DNA from: Hominenteromicrobium mulieris
GTDB taxonomy: Bacteria; Bacillota; Clostridia; Oscillospirales; Acutalibacteraceae
Reading direction: 5' to 3'
DNA: 64,000 nt
Assembly: GCA_021029595.1 (NCBI GenBank)
Contig: JAJJOY010000001.1
Span: forward strand, 186,001 to 250,000
The number at the start of each line of letters is the position of its first letter. The first letter of the stretch is position 1. The notes under the pieces were generated by a model. It did no database searches, was not told where the DNA came from, and was given only the letters and a program-made list of their open reading frames with translations. Of the stretch, positions 1-8,113 are shown piece after piece. A program made the position numbers and the translations under genes.

Positions 1-486
1 GATATCAAGACTCGTGTACTTTTTGAGGATCATCGCAACAATATCCGTGCCGCCGCTCGAAGCGTTGCAGTTAAAGAGGATCGCCGAGCCGACCGCCGGC
101 AGCATCATACCGTAGCACAGCTCGAGGAACGGCTGGTCGGTAAGCGGCTTAGAAAGCGGAACGAGCTTTTCAAGCAGCCACGTCAAAAACGAAAGCAGCA
201 TGCTACAATACACGGTAAGCACACCGAAACCGCGTCCCAAAATGATAAAACCGACGATGAGCAAGATGATATTGATAATCCACATGATACCCGCTGTGGA
301 GAACGACGGAAAAATATGACCGAGCAGAATAGAGATACCGCTCACGCCGCCGGTGGAAAAATTATTCGGAAATTTAAAGAAATAAGTGCCGATGGCAAAA
401 ACAAAGGTGCCGAACGTGATGAGCATAAACGTCTTTAAATTCTGTTTTGTAAGCTTTTCCTTAACATTTTGAATCGGGTTATTCAT
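1..486 (-). CDS. YitT family membrane protein (C-terminus outside window)
   Basis: The gene opens with ATG at 486 and reads in frame to base 1, so 162 N-terminal residues are visible and the rest lies outside the window. The family normally has about 280 residues: several N-terminal membrane helices and a C-terminal soluble DUF2179 domain. Visible here are hydrophobic segments at roughly residues 18-38, 65-85 and 88-115 and the glycine/serine-rich stretch NFSTGGVSGISILL that typifies YitT/DUF161 proteins. The substrate is unknown for the family. A good promoter lies upstream at 541-569, so this is probably its own transcription unit. Family assignment is firm; role is not. Confidence 0.85.
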   Translation of the reverse strand, partial: MNNPIQNVKEKLTKQNLKTFMLITFGTFVFAIGTYFFKFPNNFSTGGVSGISILLGHIFPSFSTAGIMWIINIILLIVGFIILGRGFGVLTVYCSMLLSFLTWLLEKLVPLSKPLTDQPFLELCYGMMLPAVGSAILFNCNASSGGTDIVAMILKKYTSLDI

Positions 487-540
487 ACTGCGCCAACTTT
501 CCTCATTACAGGCGAAGCGCCTGTTTTTAATCCGTTTGAG

Positions 541-569
541 ATTTTAACACAGCAAACACCAAAATTCAA
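541..569 (-). promoter_or_regulatory. Sigma-A-type promoter of the YitT gene
   Basis: On the minus strand TTGAAT (564-569) is followed after 17 bases by TAAAAT (541-546), a near-consensus -35/-10 pair about 55 bases before the YitT start. Confidence 0.6.
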
Positions 570-607
570 CAGGAAAGCATACAAATGAATAATTGATTTT
601 CCCCCCG

Positions 608-919
608 TCATTTTTTGCAAGTTGCGTCTTTCAAAACTTGCTTTACATATGTTTCGAGCGCGTTTTGATACGCCGGAAAACGTTCCCGAAGGGAAGCGGC
701 AAACGCCACGGACTGTACGAAATCGCAGAATTTGTCATACGGCAGAAATTTGTAATCGATCGTTTCATTCGCCTGCAGCGTGATTGGGATATCCGCACTT
801 TCAACCGTTGCGGCATACACGTAAAACACCGTTGGGCCATGCGTCAGACGCAGCAAAAAGTTATGATGCAAAAAGGAGAGCGGCCGAAACCGTTCTCCTT
901 CTGTGCTTTTTAAAATCAA
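608..919 (-). pseudogene. Possible Nudix-like C-terminal remnant
   Basis: A 103-codon frame begins with TTG overlapping the stop of the upstream TIM-barrel gene. No ATG and no clear ribosome binding site support it. The segment ending NETIDYKFLPYDKF, followed by a serine/arginine-containing helix, resembles the last third of some Nudix hydrolases, but the Nudix box itself is absent. It is either a 5'-truncated remnant left beside the sugar operon or a small coupled protein. I cannot assign a function; the Nudix resemblance is a pattern impression only. Confidence 0.35.
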
Positions 920-1755
920 ATCAGGCTGCGGATGTAATCTGCCGCCTTGCGGATATCGCCCTCGGGGTCGTCGCCGACTTCACGTTCGATCGTCAGGAAG
1001 CCCTTATAGCCGATGTCGTTCAGCGCCTTGAAGTACGCCGGGAAATCTACGTCGCCTTCGCCGAGCGGAAGCTCAATGAAGGAAGCGTCGTTCAGCATGT
1101 CGGATTCCTCCATGCCGTACAGGATCTCCGGGCTGACATAATGCAGACGCTTGCCGTCTTTTGCATGTGTGTGCACAATGTAATCCTTCAGCGTGTAGAC
1201 CGCCTGCACCGGGTCGTCGCCCGTGACCATAACAAAGTTTGCCGGATCAAGGTTGACGGAAACACCCTTGGAATGGAGGCCGTCAAGGAACCCCTTCAGC
1301 GTCGTTGCAATCTCCGGGCCGGTCTCCACAGCGAAGTGTGCCTGCATGGAGTCTGCATACGCCGCAAGCTGGCCGCAAGCATCCTGCATGATTGCATAGC
1401 GCGGGTGGCTCGGGTCGTTCGGTACAACGCCGATATGCGTTGTGATCACATCGGTCTCGAGGTCCTTTGCAAGGTCTACGATGCGTTTGGATTTTTCAAT
1501 GAGCTCCGGGTTCAGCTTCGGGTCGTTGAAGCCGTGGCCGAGGTCGCCGCACAGCGCAGAGATCGTCAGGCCGTGATCCTTCACGCGCTTCAAAAATTCG
1601 CGGCGTGCTTCTGCGTTCATATTCTCGGGCGACATTTCGCCTCTTGTTGCGTAAACCTGAATGCCGGTCGCGCCGACTGCAACAGCTTTATCGAGAGCCG
1701 TGAGCGTATCGGTGCGGAAGCCGTCCATCAGAACGCCGATAGAAAAGGGATACAT
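916..1755 (-). CDS. Sugar phosphate isomerase/epimerase, TIM-barrel (AP endonuclease 2 fold)
   Basis: This 279-residue protein has the xylose-isomerase-like TIM-barrel pattern: [10 protein letters not shown] at the start, ITTHIGVVP mid-barrel, [17 protein letters not shown] and a late LTIEREVG strand whose Glu/His/Asp residues would bind a divalent metal. Members isomerise or epimerise sugars or inositol derivatives. I chose ATG 1755 because AAGGAAA lies 7 bases upstream; an in-frame TTG lies 6 bases earlier. It follows the Gfo/Idh/MocA gene by about 30 bases, and such pairs act in stepwise oxidation and isomerisation of sugars or cyclitols. The substrate cannot be read from the sequence. Confidence 0.88.
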   Translation of the reverse strand: MYPFSIGVLMDGFRTDTLTALDKAVAVGATGIQVYATRGEMSPENMNAEARREFLKRVKDHGLTISALCGDLGHGFNDPKLNPELIEKSKRIVDLAKDLETDVITTHIGVVPNDPSHPRYAIMQDACGQLAAYADSMQAHFAVETGPEIATTLKGFLDGLHSKGVSVNLDPANFVMVTGDDPVQAVYTLKDYIVHTHAKDGKRLHYVSPEILYGMEESDMLNDASFIELPLGEGDVDFPAYFKALNDIGYKGFLTIEREVGDDPEGDIRKAADYIRSLI

Positions 1756-1786
1756 AAGCAATTTCCTTTCTTAATGCACAGGGAGT

Positions 1787-2839
1787 TTAGCCCAGCGTGA
1801 TCTCTTTGTGCTGCTCGGAGGAATCGTAAATCGCCTGCATCATCTGTGCCGTGATGATAACGGTATCGATGTGAGACGGCAGCTTCTTGCCGGTCTTGAT
1901 GCAGTCAATGAATGCGTCAATCTCGTTCTGGAAGTGGTCGCGCATCTTAAAGACAGGCTTATACTCCGTGAGTGCACCGTACTCGGAGCTGTAAACGGTG
2001 AAATCCTTGCCGTACTGGAGACGGATGCCACCCTTATCGCCCATGAAGTCGATGTAACACTCGTTTTCGCCGATGTTCTGCGCCCAAGCGCCGTGCAGAG
2101 AGATGACCGGGCCTTCGGTACGGATCATGCCGACAACGGAGTCGTCCACGTCGTAGGTGCCGTCGTACTTCGGGGGACCTGCCCACATGTCGGTGTATGC
2201 GTAGCCCTTCATGTCCTTGCCAAGCTCGCAGAAGGCTTCACCCGTAACGGTCTTAACCTTCGGGTCACCGCAGCAGTACATAACGATATCAAGGTAATGC
2301 ACACCCCAGTCAATCAGAGCACCGCCACCTGCAATCGCCTTTGTGGTGAACGCGCCGCCGAGGCCCGGAATGGAGCGGTGTGCACGGAAGCTGGCATGTA
2401 CATGGTAGATATTGCCGAGCTTGCCGTCGTCGATATACTTTTTGATGAGGTTCACGCTGTCATTGAAGCGGTTGACAACGCCGATGTTGAGCACTTTGCC
2501 GGTCTCGTGCTGAACCTTCTGCATCTCAAGGGCTTCCTTGTAGGTTCTTGCAGCCGGCTTCTCGCACAGAACATTCTTGCCTGCGCGCAATGCGTCAATG
2601 GAAATGGTCGGGTGAACATTGTTCGGGGTGCAGACGGAAACAGCTTCAACTTCCGGGTCTGCCAGGACATCGTGATAATCCACAACAGCGGTGCCGCAGC
2701 CGTACTTTTCAACGGCAGCCTGTGCGCGCTCCGGGATGATGTCGCAGAAATACTTGATTTCTGCCTCCGGGTTGTTCATGTAAGACGGGATGTGCGCTGC
2801 ATTTGCGATCGTACCGCAACCAATAACGGCAACTTTCAT
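1787..2839 (-). CDS. Gfo/Idh/MocA family NAD(P)-dependent oxidoreductase
   Basis: A 350-residue dehydrogenase. The Rossmann start VAVIGCGTIANAAHI binds NAD(P), NVLCEKPAARTYKEA carries the EKP motif whose lysine is catalytic, and GGALIDWGVHYLDIV supplies the GG-D-G-H substrate-site signature of the family. It would oxidise a sugar, cyclitol or glycoside in the cytoplasm. The gene sits between an AraC regulator and a TIM-barrel isomerase on the same strand, with short gaps, so the three probably form one sugar-utilisation operon. The ATG at 2839 has GGAG a few bases upstream. Confidence 0.93.
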   Translation of the reverse strand: MKVAVIGCGTIANAAHIPSYMNNPEAEIKYFCDIIPERAQAAVEKYGCGTAVVDYHDVLADPEVEAVSVCTPNNVHPTISIDALRAGKNVLCEKPAARTYKEALEMQKVQHETGKVLNIGVVNRFNDSVNLIKKYIDDGKLGNIYHVHASFRAHRSIPGLGGAFTTKAIAGGGALIDWGVHYLDIVMYCCGDPKVKTVTGEAFCELGKDMKGYAYTDMWAGPPKYDGTYDVDDSVVGMIRTEGPVISLHGAWAQNIGENECYIDFMGDKGGIRLQYGKDFTVYSSEYGALTEYKPVFKMRDHFQNEIDAFIDCIKTGKKLPSHIDTVIITAQMMQAIYDSSEQHKEITLG

Positions 2840-2854
2840 TGGAATACAACTCCT

Positions 2855-3766
2855 TTAAGAATTTTCTGCGGGCTGCGGAAGGTTCTTTTTATCCTCCTCG
2901 GCCCATTTTTTATATTCACGCGGCGCCATGCCCACATATTTTTTGTAGGCGCGGCTGAACGCATGGATCGATTTGAAGCCCATCAGCTCGGCGACTTTTG
3001 TAACGGAATATCCCTGGCGAAGATACTCGTTTGACTTTTCAAAGCGCCGCTTCGTGTGATAGGATTTCAGGCTTTCGCCCGTAAACGCAGAGAACTTCTG
3101 CGCAATATGGGTATAACTGTACCCAAACTCCGCACTGAGCGCGCTGAGATTTTCCATGGACTCAAGGTGCACATCAATGTAATTGATGACATCGTAGACG
3201 AGCTTTTCATCGGAATTATTGCTGCCGCTCAGTAAGTAGTTTTTGTAGAACTTTCGGCTGAAAATGCGGTATACGCCGCAGATGATCTCCTGCATGTACG
3301 CTTCAATCAAAAGGTTCGAGAGTACGTCGTCCGAAATGAATTCGGAAAGCACGCGCATGAACGTGTCCTGTAAGCTGACCGCGTTATGAAACTGCACCTG
3401 CTCGTTCGTATCGAAAAAGCTCTTAAGCTGTGCAATCTTCTCATTTACGATCGGCTCTACAAAATCAAAGCCGAGATAAAAGAAACGCAGCGGTTCGATC
3501 TCCGCCGAGATGATGTTGTGCATCTGTCCCTTGCGCACAAGGAGCAGGTCACCCTTCTGCATGGTGTACACCGTATCATCTACATAAAATGCACCGGTGC
3601 CGGAAAGCACGTACGTGATTTCGTAGACCGCCTGTTCGTGCTCAAAGGTCTGGTAACCTGCTTCGCAGCTTAAGTCCCCGATCTGATACAGAACATATGG
3701 CCCGTACAGCATATCCATACCGGCGTATGTATTATCGAAGTGAAATTTTGCCCGATTGACCGGCAT
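2855..3766 (-). CDS. AraC family transcriptional regulator with N-terminal cupin domain
   Basis: This 303-residue protein has an N-terminal cupin sensor (residues about 20-150; GTGAFYVDDTVYTMQKGDLLLV is the barrel signature) and a C-terminal double helix-turn-helix (about 190-290), with FKSIHAFSRAYKKYVGMAPREYK as the second AraC helix-turn-helix signature. Cupin-AraC proteins usually activate adjacent sugar genes when a ligand is bound. It lies 15 bases upstream of the dehydrogenase in the same direction and is probably both the operon's first gene and its regulator. A TATAAT-like -10 lies about 30 bases before the start, but no good -35 is visible, as expected of an activated promoter. Confidence 0.93.
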   Translation of the reverse strand: MPVNRAKFHFDNTYAGMDMLYGPYVLYQIGDLSCEAGYQTFEHEQAVYEITYVLSGTGAFYVDDTVYTMQKGDLLLVRKGQMHNIISAEIEPLRFFYLGFDFVEPIVNEKIAQLKSFFDTNEQVQFHNAVSLQDTFMRVLSEFISDDVLSNLLIEAYMQEIICGVYRIFSRKFYKNYLLSGSNNSDEKLVYDVINYIDVHLESMENLSALSAEFGYSYTHIAQKFSAFTGESLKSYHTKRRFEKSNEYLRQGYSVTKVAELMGFKSIHAFSRAYKKYVGMAPREYKKWAEEDKKNLPQPAENS

Positions 3767-3873
3767 TGTGGTATCGCCTCTGTGTTTACGCCCTTATTAT
3801 AATGAAAGAACGCAGGAATGTATTTGATATTTTTTGCAAATCAGATGGTAAAAAACACAACCTTACCAGAAAA

Positions 3874-4377
3874 TCAGCTTTTCTTCGCCTCTTTTTCAAT
3901 GGCATCGAGCTCCCGGCACAAATGGCCGAACAATTCGCCGCTCACAACATTCTCGCTCTCGCCCGTCATGTTGAGCGTCACGCGATCCAAAAAAGAGGAA
4001 AACACTTCAAGCTCTTCTTCCGAAAAGCCCTGAAACGCCACCGCGTCGATCTGGTCTAACCGCTCGCGGCACATGGCACAGGCCCTTTGCCCTTCTTCTG
4101 AGATATAAAGCCGCTTGCAGCGTAAGTTTTCGGCATCCACTTCTTTTGTGAGATACCCCGCCTTCTGCAAACGCTTTGTAGAGAGCGCAATGGAGGCCGG
4201 GCTGACACGCAGATGGTCTGCCACCTGCACCTGTGTACACCCGGGATTTGCCGCAATGAAATCCAGCACAGGCATCTGGCCGAAATACAGACCATGCTCC
4301 TGCGCCCCACGCCGATGCGCAAGCTGTTGCACAAGCTCCAGCTTATGTAATTTTCCCATCAGTTCATGCAATTCCAT
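3874..4377 (-). CDS. MarR family transcriptional regulator
   Basis: A 167-residue winged-helix protein. QVQVADHLRVSPASIALSTKRLQKAGYLTKEVDAENLRCKRLY spans the recognition helix and wing of MarR proteins. I chose ATG 4377 because GAGGAG lies 7 bases upstream; an ATG 28 codons earlier has no such site. It is transcribed away from the nitroreductase gene at 4550, and MarR repressors often control a divergent oxidoreductase, so that gene is a plausible target. This is inference from position only. Confidence 0.9.
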   Translation of the reverse strand: MELHELMGKLHKLELVQQLAHRRGAQEHGLYFGQMPVLDFIAANPGCTQVQVADHLRVSPASIALSTKRLQKAGYLTKEVDAENLRCKRLYISEEGQRACAMCRERLDQIDAVAFQGFSEEELEVFSSFLDRVTLNMTGESENVVSGELFGHLCRELDAIEKEAKKS

Positions 4378-4479
4378 AGCCGCACTCCTCATACGCCTCT
4401 TTGATATTATTATAACCCCGCTGTTAAATTTGTCAACCCATAGTACCGTTTTCCCGTGCACTTCGGCTCTATATTTTTC

Positions 4480-4508
4480 TTTACACAGATGCTTTATTGT
4501 GCTATACT
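4480..4508 (+). promoter_or_regulatory. Promoter of the nitroreductase-nfo operon
   Basis: TTTACA (4480-4485), a 17-base spacer and TATACT (4503-4508) make a near-consensus sigma-A promoter about 40 bases before the nitroreductase ATG. The divergent MarR gene starts about 100 bases away. Confidence 0.7.
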
Positions 4509-4549
4509 GTTAGCAGCTTAATTACAACAATTTGGAAGGGGTCTAAAAA

Positions 4550-5263
4550 ATGAATGAAACGATTCAAGTTTTGATGAACCGCAAGTCCGTCCGTGTTTTT
4601 GAGGATAAGGAGATCTCACCCGAAATCAAAGATATTATCCTTGCCGCTGCCATGCGCGCACCGACCGGCGGCAACTGCATGCCGTACTCCATCATCGACG
4701 TGACGGATCAGTCCATTAAGGATAAGCTTGCCGAAACCTGTGATCATCAGCCGTTCATTGCACAGGCGAAAATGGTGCTCATTTTCTGTGCAGATTACCA
4801 CCGTTGGTACAGAAAGTTCAAAATGGCGGGCTGCGAAAACATTCCCGCGCCGGAGCTCAGCAACATGGTGCTTGCAACGGAAGATGCCGTCATCGCCGCA
4901 CACACAGCCTGCATCGCCGCGGAAAGCCTCGGCATCGGTTCCTGCTATATCGGCGATATTGTGGAGAACTTCGAGATTCACAAAGAGCTTTTAAACCTGC
5001 CCCCGCAGGTCGCGCCGCTTTGCATGCTGGTCTTCGGCTATCCCACCCAGCAGCAAAAGGAAAGAAAGCAGACAACTCGTTTTGCAAAGAGCTCCATCGT
5101 GTTTGAGAACCGGTATCGTGAACTTTCTGAAGAAGAGCTGCTCGAAATGATGCCAAACGACCGCACGAAGGCGTTCTATAACCGCAAATATGTTTCCGAT
5201 TTTGCGCAGGAAATGGTGCGTTCCACAAAAGAGATCTACAAAAACTGGAACTCCAAGGAATAA
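4550..5263 (+). CDS. Nitroreductase family flavoprotein
   Basis: A 237-residue FMN-dependent oxidoreductase of the nitroreductase fold. The N-terminal LMNRKSVRVFEDKEI and AAMRAPTGGNCMPYSI match the FMN phosphate and dimer-interface motifs, and GIGSCYIGDI is the conserved glycine-rich segment near the flavin. Members reduce nitroaromatics, quinones or flavins with NAD(P)H. The start ATG has AAGGGG 10 bases upstream. Endonuclease IV follows after 3 bases in the same transcript, so a damage or oxidative-stress theme is plausible. The physiological substrate is unknown. Confidence 0.9.
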   Translation: MNETIQVLMNRKSVRVFEDKEISPEIKDIILAAAMRAPTGGNCMPYSIIDVTDQSIKDKLAETCDHQPFIAQAKMVLIFCADYHRWYRKFKMAGCENIPAPELSNMVLATEDAVIAAHTACIAAESLGIGSCYIGDIVENFEIHKELLNLPPQVAPLCMLVFGYPTQQQKERKQTTRFAKSSIVFENRYRELSEEELLEMMPNDRTKAFYNRKYVSDFAQEMVRSTKEIYKNWNSKE

Positions 5264-5266
5264 GCC

Positions 5267-6103
5267 ATGCTGCACATCGGTTGTCATCTTTCTGCCTCTA
5301 AGGGCTACTACGCCATGGGCAAAACGGCACTTTCCATCGGCGCGGATACGTTCCAGTTCTTCACGCGAAACCCGCGCGGCAGCCGTGCAAAGCCGCTTGA
5401 TCTGAACGATGCACAGAAGTTAAACGAGTTAGCGGCGGAAAACCACTTTGCCGTGCTGCTCGCCCACGCGCCGTATACGATCAATCCCTGCTCCGCAAAC
5501 GAAGACACCCGCACATTTGCCCGCGAAACGATGCAGGATGATTTGAAGCGTCTGGAAGCCACACCGCACAATCTCTATAACTTCCACCCCGGCAGCCACG
5601 TTGGACAAGGCATCGAGACCGGCGTCACACAGATCAGCGAAACGCTGAACGCCATTTTATCTCCCGAACAGACCACCACGGTTTTACTCGAGACCATGGC
5701 AGGCAAGGGCACGGAAGTCGGCTCTCATTTTGAGGAACTCCGTGAAATTCTGGACCGCGTAACGCTCTCCGACCTCATGGGCGTGTGCCTCGATACCTGC
5801 CACGTGTTCGATGCCGGGTATGACATTGTAAACGACCTCGACGGTGTGTTGACGGAGTTTGACCGCGTGATTGGGCTTAACCGTCTGAAAGCGGTACACA
5901 TTAACGACAGCATCTTCGGGCTTTCCTCTCACAAAGACCGCCACGCAAAGATCGGCGAGGGCAAGATTGGCACGGAAGCGTTCCGCCGCATCATCAACCA
6001 CCCTGTCCTGCGCCGCCTCCCCTTTTATCTCGAAACTCCAAACGAACTCCCCGGCTACAAAGCCGAAATTGAACTTTTGAGAGCGATGGTTGAGGAGAGC
6101 TAA
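5267..6103 (+). CDS. nfo: Deoxyribonuclease IV (AP endonuclease, Nfo)
   Basis: The 278-residue sequence carries the zinc-binding motifs of endonuclease IV in order: [55 protein letters not shown] and [13 protein letters not shown]. The enzyme cuts the phosphodiester bond 5' of abasic sites in base-excision repair and uses three zinc ions. Length matches the family. The gene begins 3 bases after the nitroreductase stop and ends before a strong bidirectional terminator. Confidence 0.97.
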   Translation: MLHIGCHLSASKGYYAMGKTALSIGADTFQFFTRNPRGSRAKPLDLNDAQKLNELAAENHFAVLLAHAPYTINPCSANEDTRTFARETMQDDLKRLEATPHNLYNFHPGSHVGQGIETGVTQISETLNAILSPEQTTTVLLETMAGKGTEVGSHFEELREILDRVTLSDLMGVCLDTCHVFDAGYDIVNDLDGVLTEFDRVIGLNRLKAVHINDSIFGLSSHKDRHAKIGEGKIGTEAFRRIINHPVLRRLPFYLETPNELPGYKAEIELLRAMVEES

Positions 6104-6130
6104 AAAAGCTTATATTTTAATTAAAAAGCA

Positions 6131-6178
6131 AAAGAACACAAATCGTTTTAAACTAACTGCTCACGATTTGTGTTCTTT
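6131..6178. terminator. Bidirectional terminator between nfo and the HNH gene
   Basis: A perfect 15-bp inverted repeat (AAAGAACACAAATCG at 6131-6145 and its complement at 6164-6178) with an 18-base loop sits between two convergent genes. A-rich and T-rich flanks allow it to work in both directions. Confidence 0.85.
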
Positions 6179-6180
6179 CT

Positions 6181-6924
6181 TTATGTCGTTCTTCTATTCC
6201 CCTTTCTGCCATTACATTTTGAACACAGCACCTGCAAATTAGACGCAACCGTTTTTCCGCCTTTTGAAATCGGAATAATATGGTCGATTTGGAGTCCTAC
6301 TCCATCCGGCATGTACTTTCCGCAATTTTGACATGTATAGTGATCCCGTTTCATGATCTGTTGGCGTAACTCTTTTGTCATCTGTCGCCGCTGATCTCGA
6401 CTATGGTATTCTTTCAGTGTCGCTTCAAACCCTATTCTCTCTAATTTTCTATGACGTTGTACAAGCCAGTCCCAATCAACAGCTATTTCAGAATCAAGCA
6501 CGGACACTTTATAGGATGTCTTCACGTAATTTTGCTGTCTGTATCTTGTTTGATCTCTAACCGTTTTAAAGCGAAAAGCAAAATTGTCATCTATGATTTC
6601 ATAAAGCTGGCGAGTACGCCTCTTTTTCAATATACAAGTTTGAATGTAACTCTCCGTTCTTTTCTTCCAATTTATGATCGTATTATGGTGTTCCACTATA
6701 CAATTCCAGCCAAATTCACTACACAAATATTTATCTATATAATCTTCAATGTCTACATTTCTCTTCCGAGATACATCAAAAGAACGCACAAAATATGGAT
6801 AATGAAAAGGGTTACGCAATATTCGGTATAAACCATAAATCACAAGGAAAATCGCCATTAAAGCTGCAACGATCACCAATACATTCGACATAGAGCTTTG
6901 AAAATGATATGGCCACTGTTTCAT
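6181..6924 (-). CDS. Membrane-anchored HNH endonuclease
   Basis: This 247-residue protein has one hydrophobic segment at about residues 13-36, a basic middle region of about 150 residues that I do not recognise, and a C-terminal HNH domain (about residues 195-247). The domain has paired CxxC knuckles (CQNC and CSKC) around QIDHIIPISKGG, the metal-binding catalytic core. I chose ATG 6924 because AAAGGAGA lies 8 bases before it; ATGs at 6930 and 6945 fit worse. Base composition is clearly more AT-rich than its neighbours and the gene stands alone between terminators and hairpin repeats, which suggests horizontal acquisition. A nuclease tethered to the membrane could act on incoming DNA, but that is speculation. 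Confidence 0.82.
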   Translation of the reverse strand: MKQWPYHFQSSMSNVLVIVAALMAIFLVIYGLYRILRNPFHYPYFVRSFDVSRKRNVDIEDYIDKYLCSEFGWNCIVEHHNTIINWKKRTESYIQTCILKKRRTRQLYEIIDDNFAFRFKTVRDQTRYRQQNYVKTSYKVSVLDSEIAVDWDWLVQRHRKLERIGFEATLKEYHSRDQRRQMTKELRQQIMKRDHYTCQNCGKYMPDGVGLQIDHIIPISKGGKTVASNLQVLCSKCNGRKGNRRTT

Positions 6925-7010
6925 CACCATATCTCCTTTCCACATGCAAGTACTATCTAAAATGCGACTTTAATCTTAAATTCATTATAGTAAATCCACC
7001 TAATAACTGT

Positions 7011-7160
7011 CAAGTGAAATACTGCTCCTTCATCGCAATGTGAAAACAACTTGCAGTTGTTATTAAATTCGCCCTTAACGCGCGCAGTGCATTTCACTGC
7101 GAAGCAATTTTACAATAACCGCAGGTTATTATTTCACTCGCCGCAAGGCAAATTTCACTG
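7011..7160. repeat. Cluster of short hairpins separated by GTGAAAT-type spacers
   Basis: Read on the minus strand, this intergenic stretch contains several small hairpins, many with TGC-like loops: TTGCC-TTGC-GGCGA, AATAACC-TGC-GGTTATT (7 bp perfect) and AACAACT-GCA-AGTTGTT (7 bp perfect). They are separated by recurring GTGAAAT or close variants at 7152-7158, 7132-7137, 7091-7097 and 7013-7019. No coding frame fits. It looks like a composite intergenic repeat rather than a CRISPR array. Confidence 0.6.
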
Positions 7161-7197
7161 AAAAAGGTCTTTGTCAAAAATGACAAAGACCTTTTTT
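7161..7197. terminator. Terminator downstream of tmRNA
   Basis: A perfect 16-bp stem (7161-7176 and 7181-7196) with an AAAA loop is flanked by runs of A and T, so it can terminate in both directions. It lies directly after the tmRNA 3' CCA. Confidence 0.9.
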
Positions 7198-7198
7198 C

Positions 7199-7546
7199 TG
7201 GTGGAGATGGCGGGAATCGAACCCGCGTCCGAAAACCGGTTACCGGGGCTTTCTACGAGTGTAGCGGCTCTTTTGACATTCCCTCCGCGCACCGCCGAAC
7301 AGCAGGCTTTGCGCATCAGTAGCCTTTAGATCATGACGGACTTAAAGGCGTGGGCCCGTTCACGTGCACCGCTAAGTGACGCTCTTATCCCGTCCGCGGT
7401 TCTACGGGTAAGAACGGCTGCTTAATTAAGCAGCAACAGCAACTGTATTGTTGTCGTTTAATTTTAAGTTTGCGGATTTTATAGCGGTCCCGCACCGCTA
7501 CTCGCTTACCAGGGCTTCCAGTCCCCGTCGAAACCTTTACATCCCC
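7199..7546 (-). ncRNA. ssrA: Transfer-messenger RNA (tmRNA)
   Basis: A 348-base tmRNA for rescue of stalled ribosomes. The 5' end GGGGAUG pairs with the 3' CAUCUCC to form the acceptor stem, and the 3' end carries GGTTCGATTCCCGCC (T arm) and an encoded CCA. The resume codon is GCA at 7473 and the tag frame (7473 to 7426) encodes ANLKLNDNNTVAVAA followed by TAA. The encoded tag ends in AVAA rather than the more common ALAA. The 5' end is 27 bases after the smpB stop, so the two rescue partners are adjacent. Confidence 0.97.
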
Positions 7547-7551
7547 ATATA

Positions 7552-7575
7552 AAAAGCGATATTGCTACCGCTTTT
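7552..7575 (-). terminator. smpB terminator between smpB and ssrA
   Basis: On the minus strand a 10-bp stem (AAAAGCGGTA with TATCGCTTTT, one G-U pair) closed by a GCAA tetraloop is followed by TTAT. It begins at the smpB stop codon and ends 5 bases before the tmRNA 5' end. Confidence 0.7.
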
Positions 7576-8038
7576 ATCTGTTTTTCTCTTTCAGCGCACG
7601 CTGAATATCGCGTTGGGCATCACGCGCGGCCATATCGGCACGCTTATCGTAGAGCTTTTTGCCCTTGCACAGACCGACCTGCACCTTCACCCGCGAACCC
7701 TTAAAGTACACGGAAAGCGGAATGAGCGAATAACCGACGGTTTTGGAAAGGCCAAAAAGCCGCATGATCTCGCGCTTGTGCATGAGCAAACGGCGCACCC
7801 GCATGGGGTCACGGTTAAAGATGTTGCCCTGCTCATACGGGCTGATATGGCAGCCGTTTAAGAGCATTTCACCGTCCACAACAGAGCACCACGCGTCCTT
7901 TAAGTTGCATCTGCCCTGCCGCAGCGATTTCACCTCTGTGCCGCAAAGCTCAATGCCCGCTTCAAGGGTCTCCTCCACAAAGTAGTCGTGGTAGGCCTTT
8001 TTGTTCTGGGCAATCGTTTTAAATTCTGTTTTTGCCAC
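7574..8038 (-). CDS. smpB: SsrA-binding protein SmpB
   Basis: The 154-residue protein binds tmRNA and mimics part of a tRNA in trans-translation. Conserved family segments are NKKAYHDYFVEETLEAGIELCGTEVKSLRQGR, the GRCNLKDAW motif, ISPYEQGN and the basic C-terminal tail that enters the mRNA channel. The start is GTG at 8038, preceded by AGAAGGGGG; the frame extends upstream but the family begins at this VAKTEFKTIAQ. A promoter with TTGACA/TATAGT lies 35-60 bases upstream. The partner RNA gene follows immediately. Confidence 0.97.
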   Translation of the reverse strand: MAKTEFKTIAQNKKAYHDYFVEETLEAGIELCGTEVKSLRQGRCNLKDAWCSVVDGEMLLNGCHISPYEQGNIFNRDPMRVRRLLMHKREIMRLFGLSKTVGYSLIPLSVYFKGSRVKVQVGLCKGKKLYDKRADMAARDAQRDIQRALKEKNR

Positions 8039-8071
8039 TTGGCCTGCCCCCTTCTGCTTTGTGTGTGATTT

Positions 8072-8100
8072 ACTATACACCACTTTCGCGGTTTTGTCAA
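8072..8100 (-). promoter_or_regulatory. Promoter of smpB
   Basis: TTGACA (8095-8100), a 17-base spacer and TATAGT (8072-8077) on the minus strand form a consensus-like sigma-A promoter between recR and smpB. Confidence 0.75.
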
Positions 8101-8113
8101 CGCGAAATCGATT

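Noticed and set aside
7011-7160. CRISPR-like array near tmRNA
   Set aside because: Units are not of equal length, repeats are short hairpins, and no cas gene is present.
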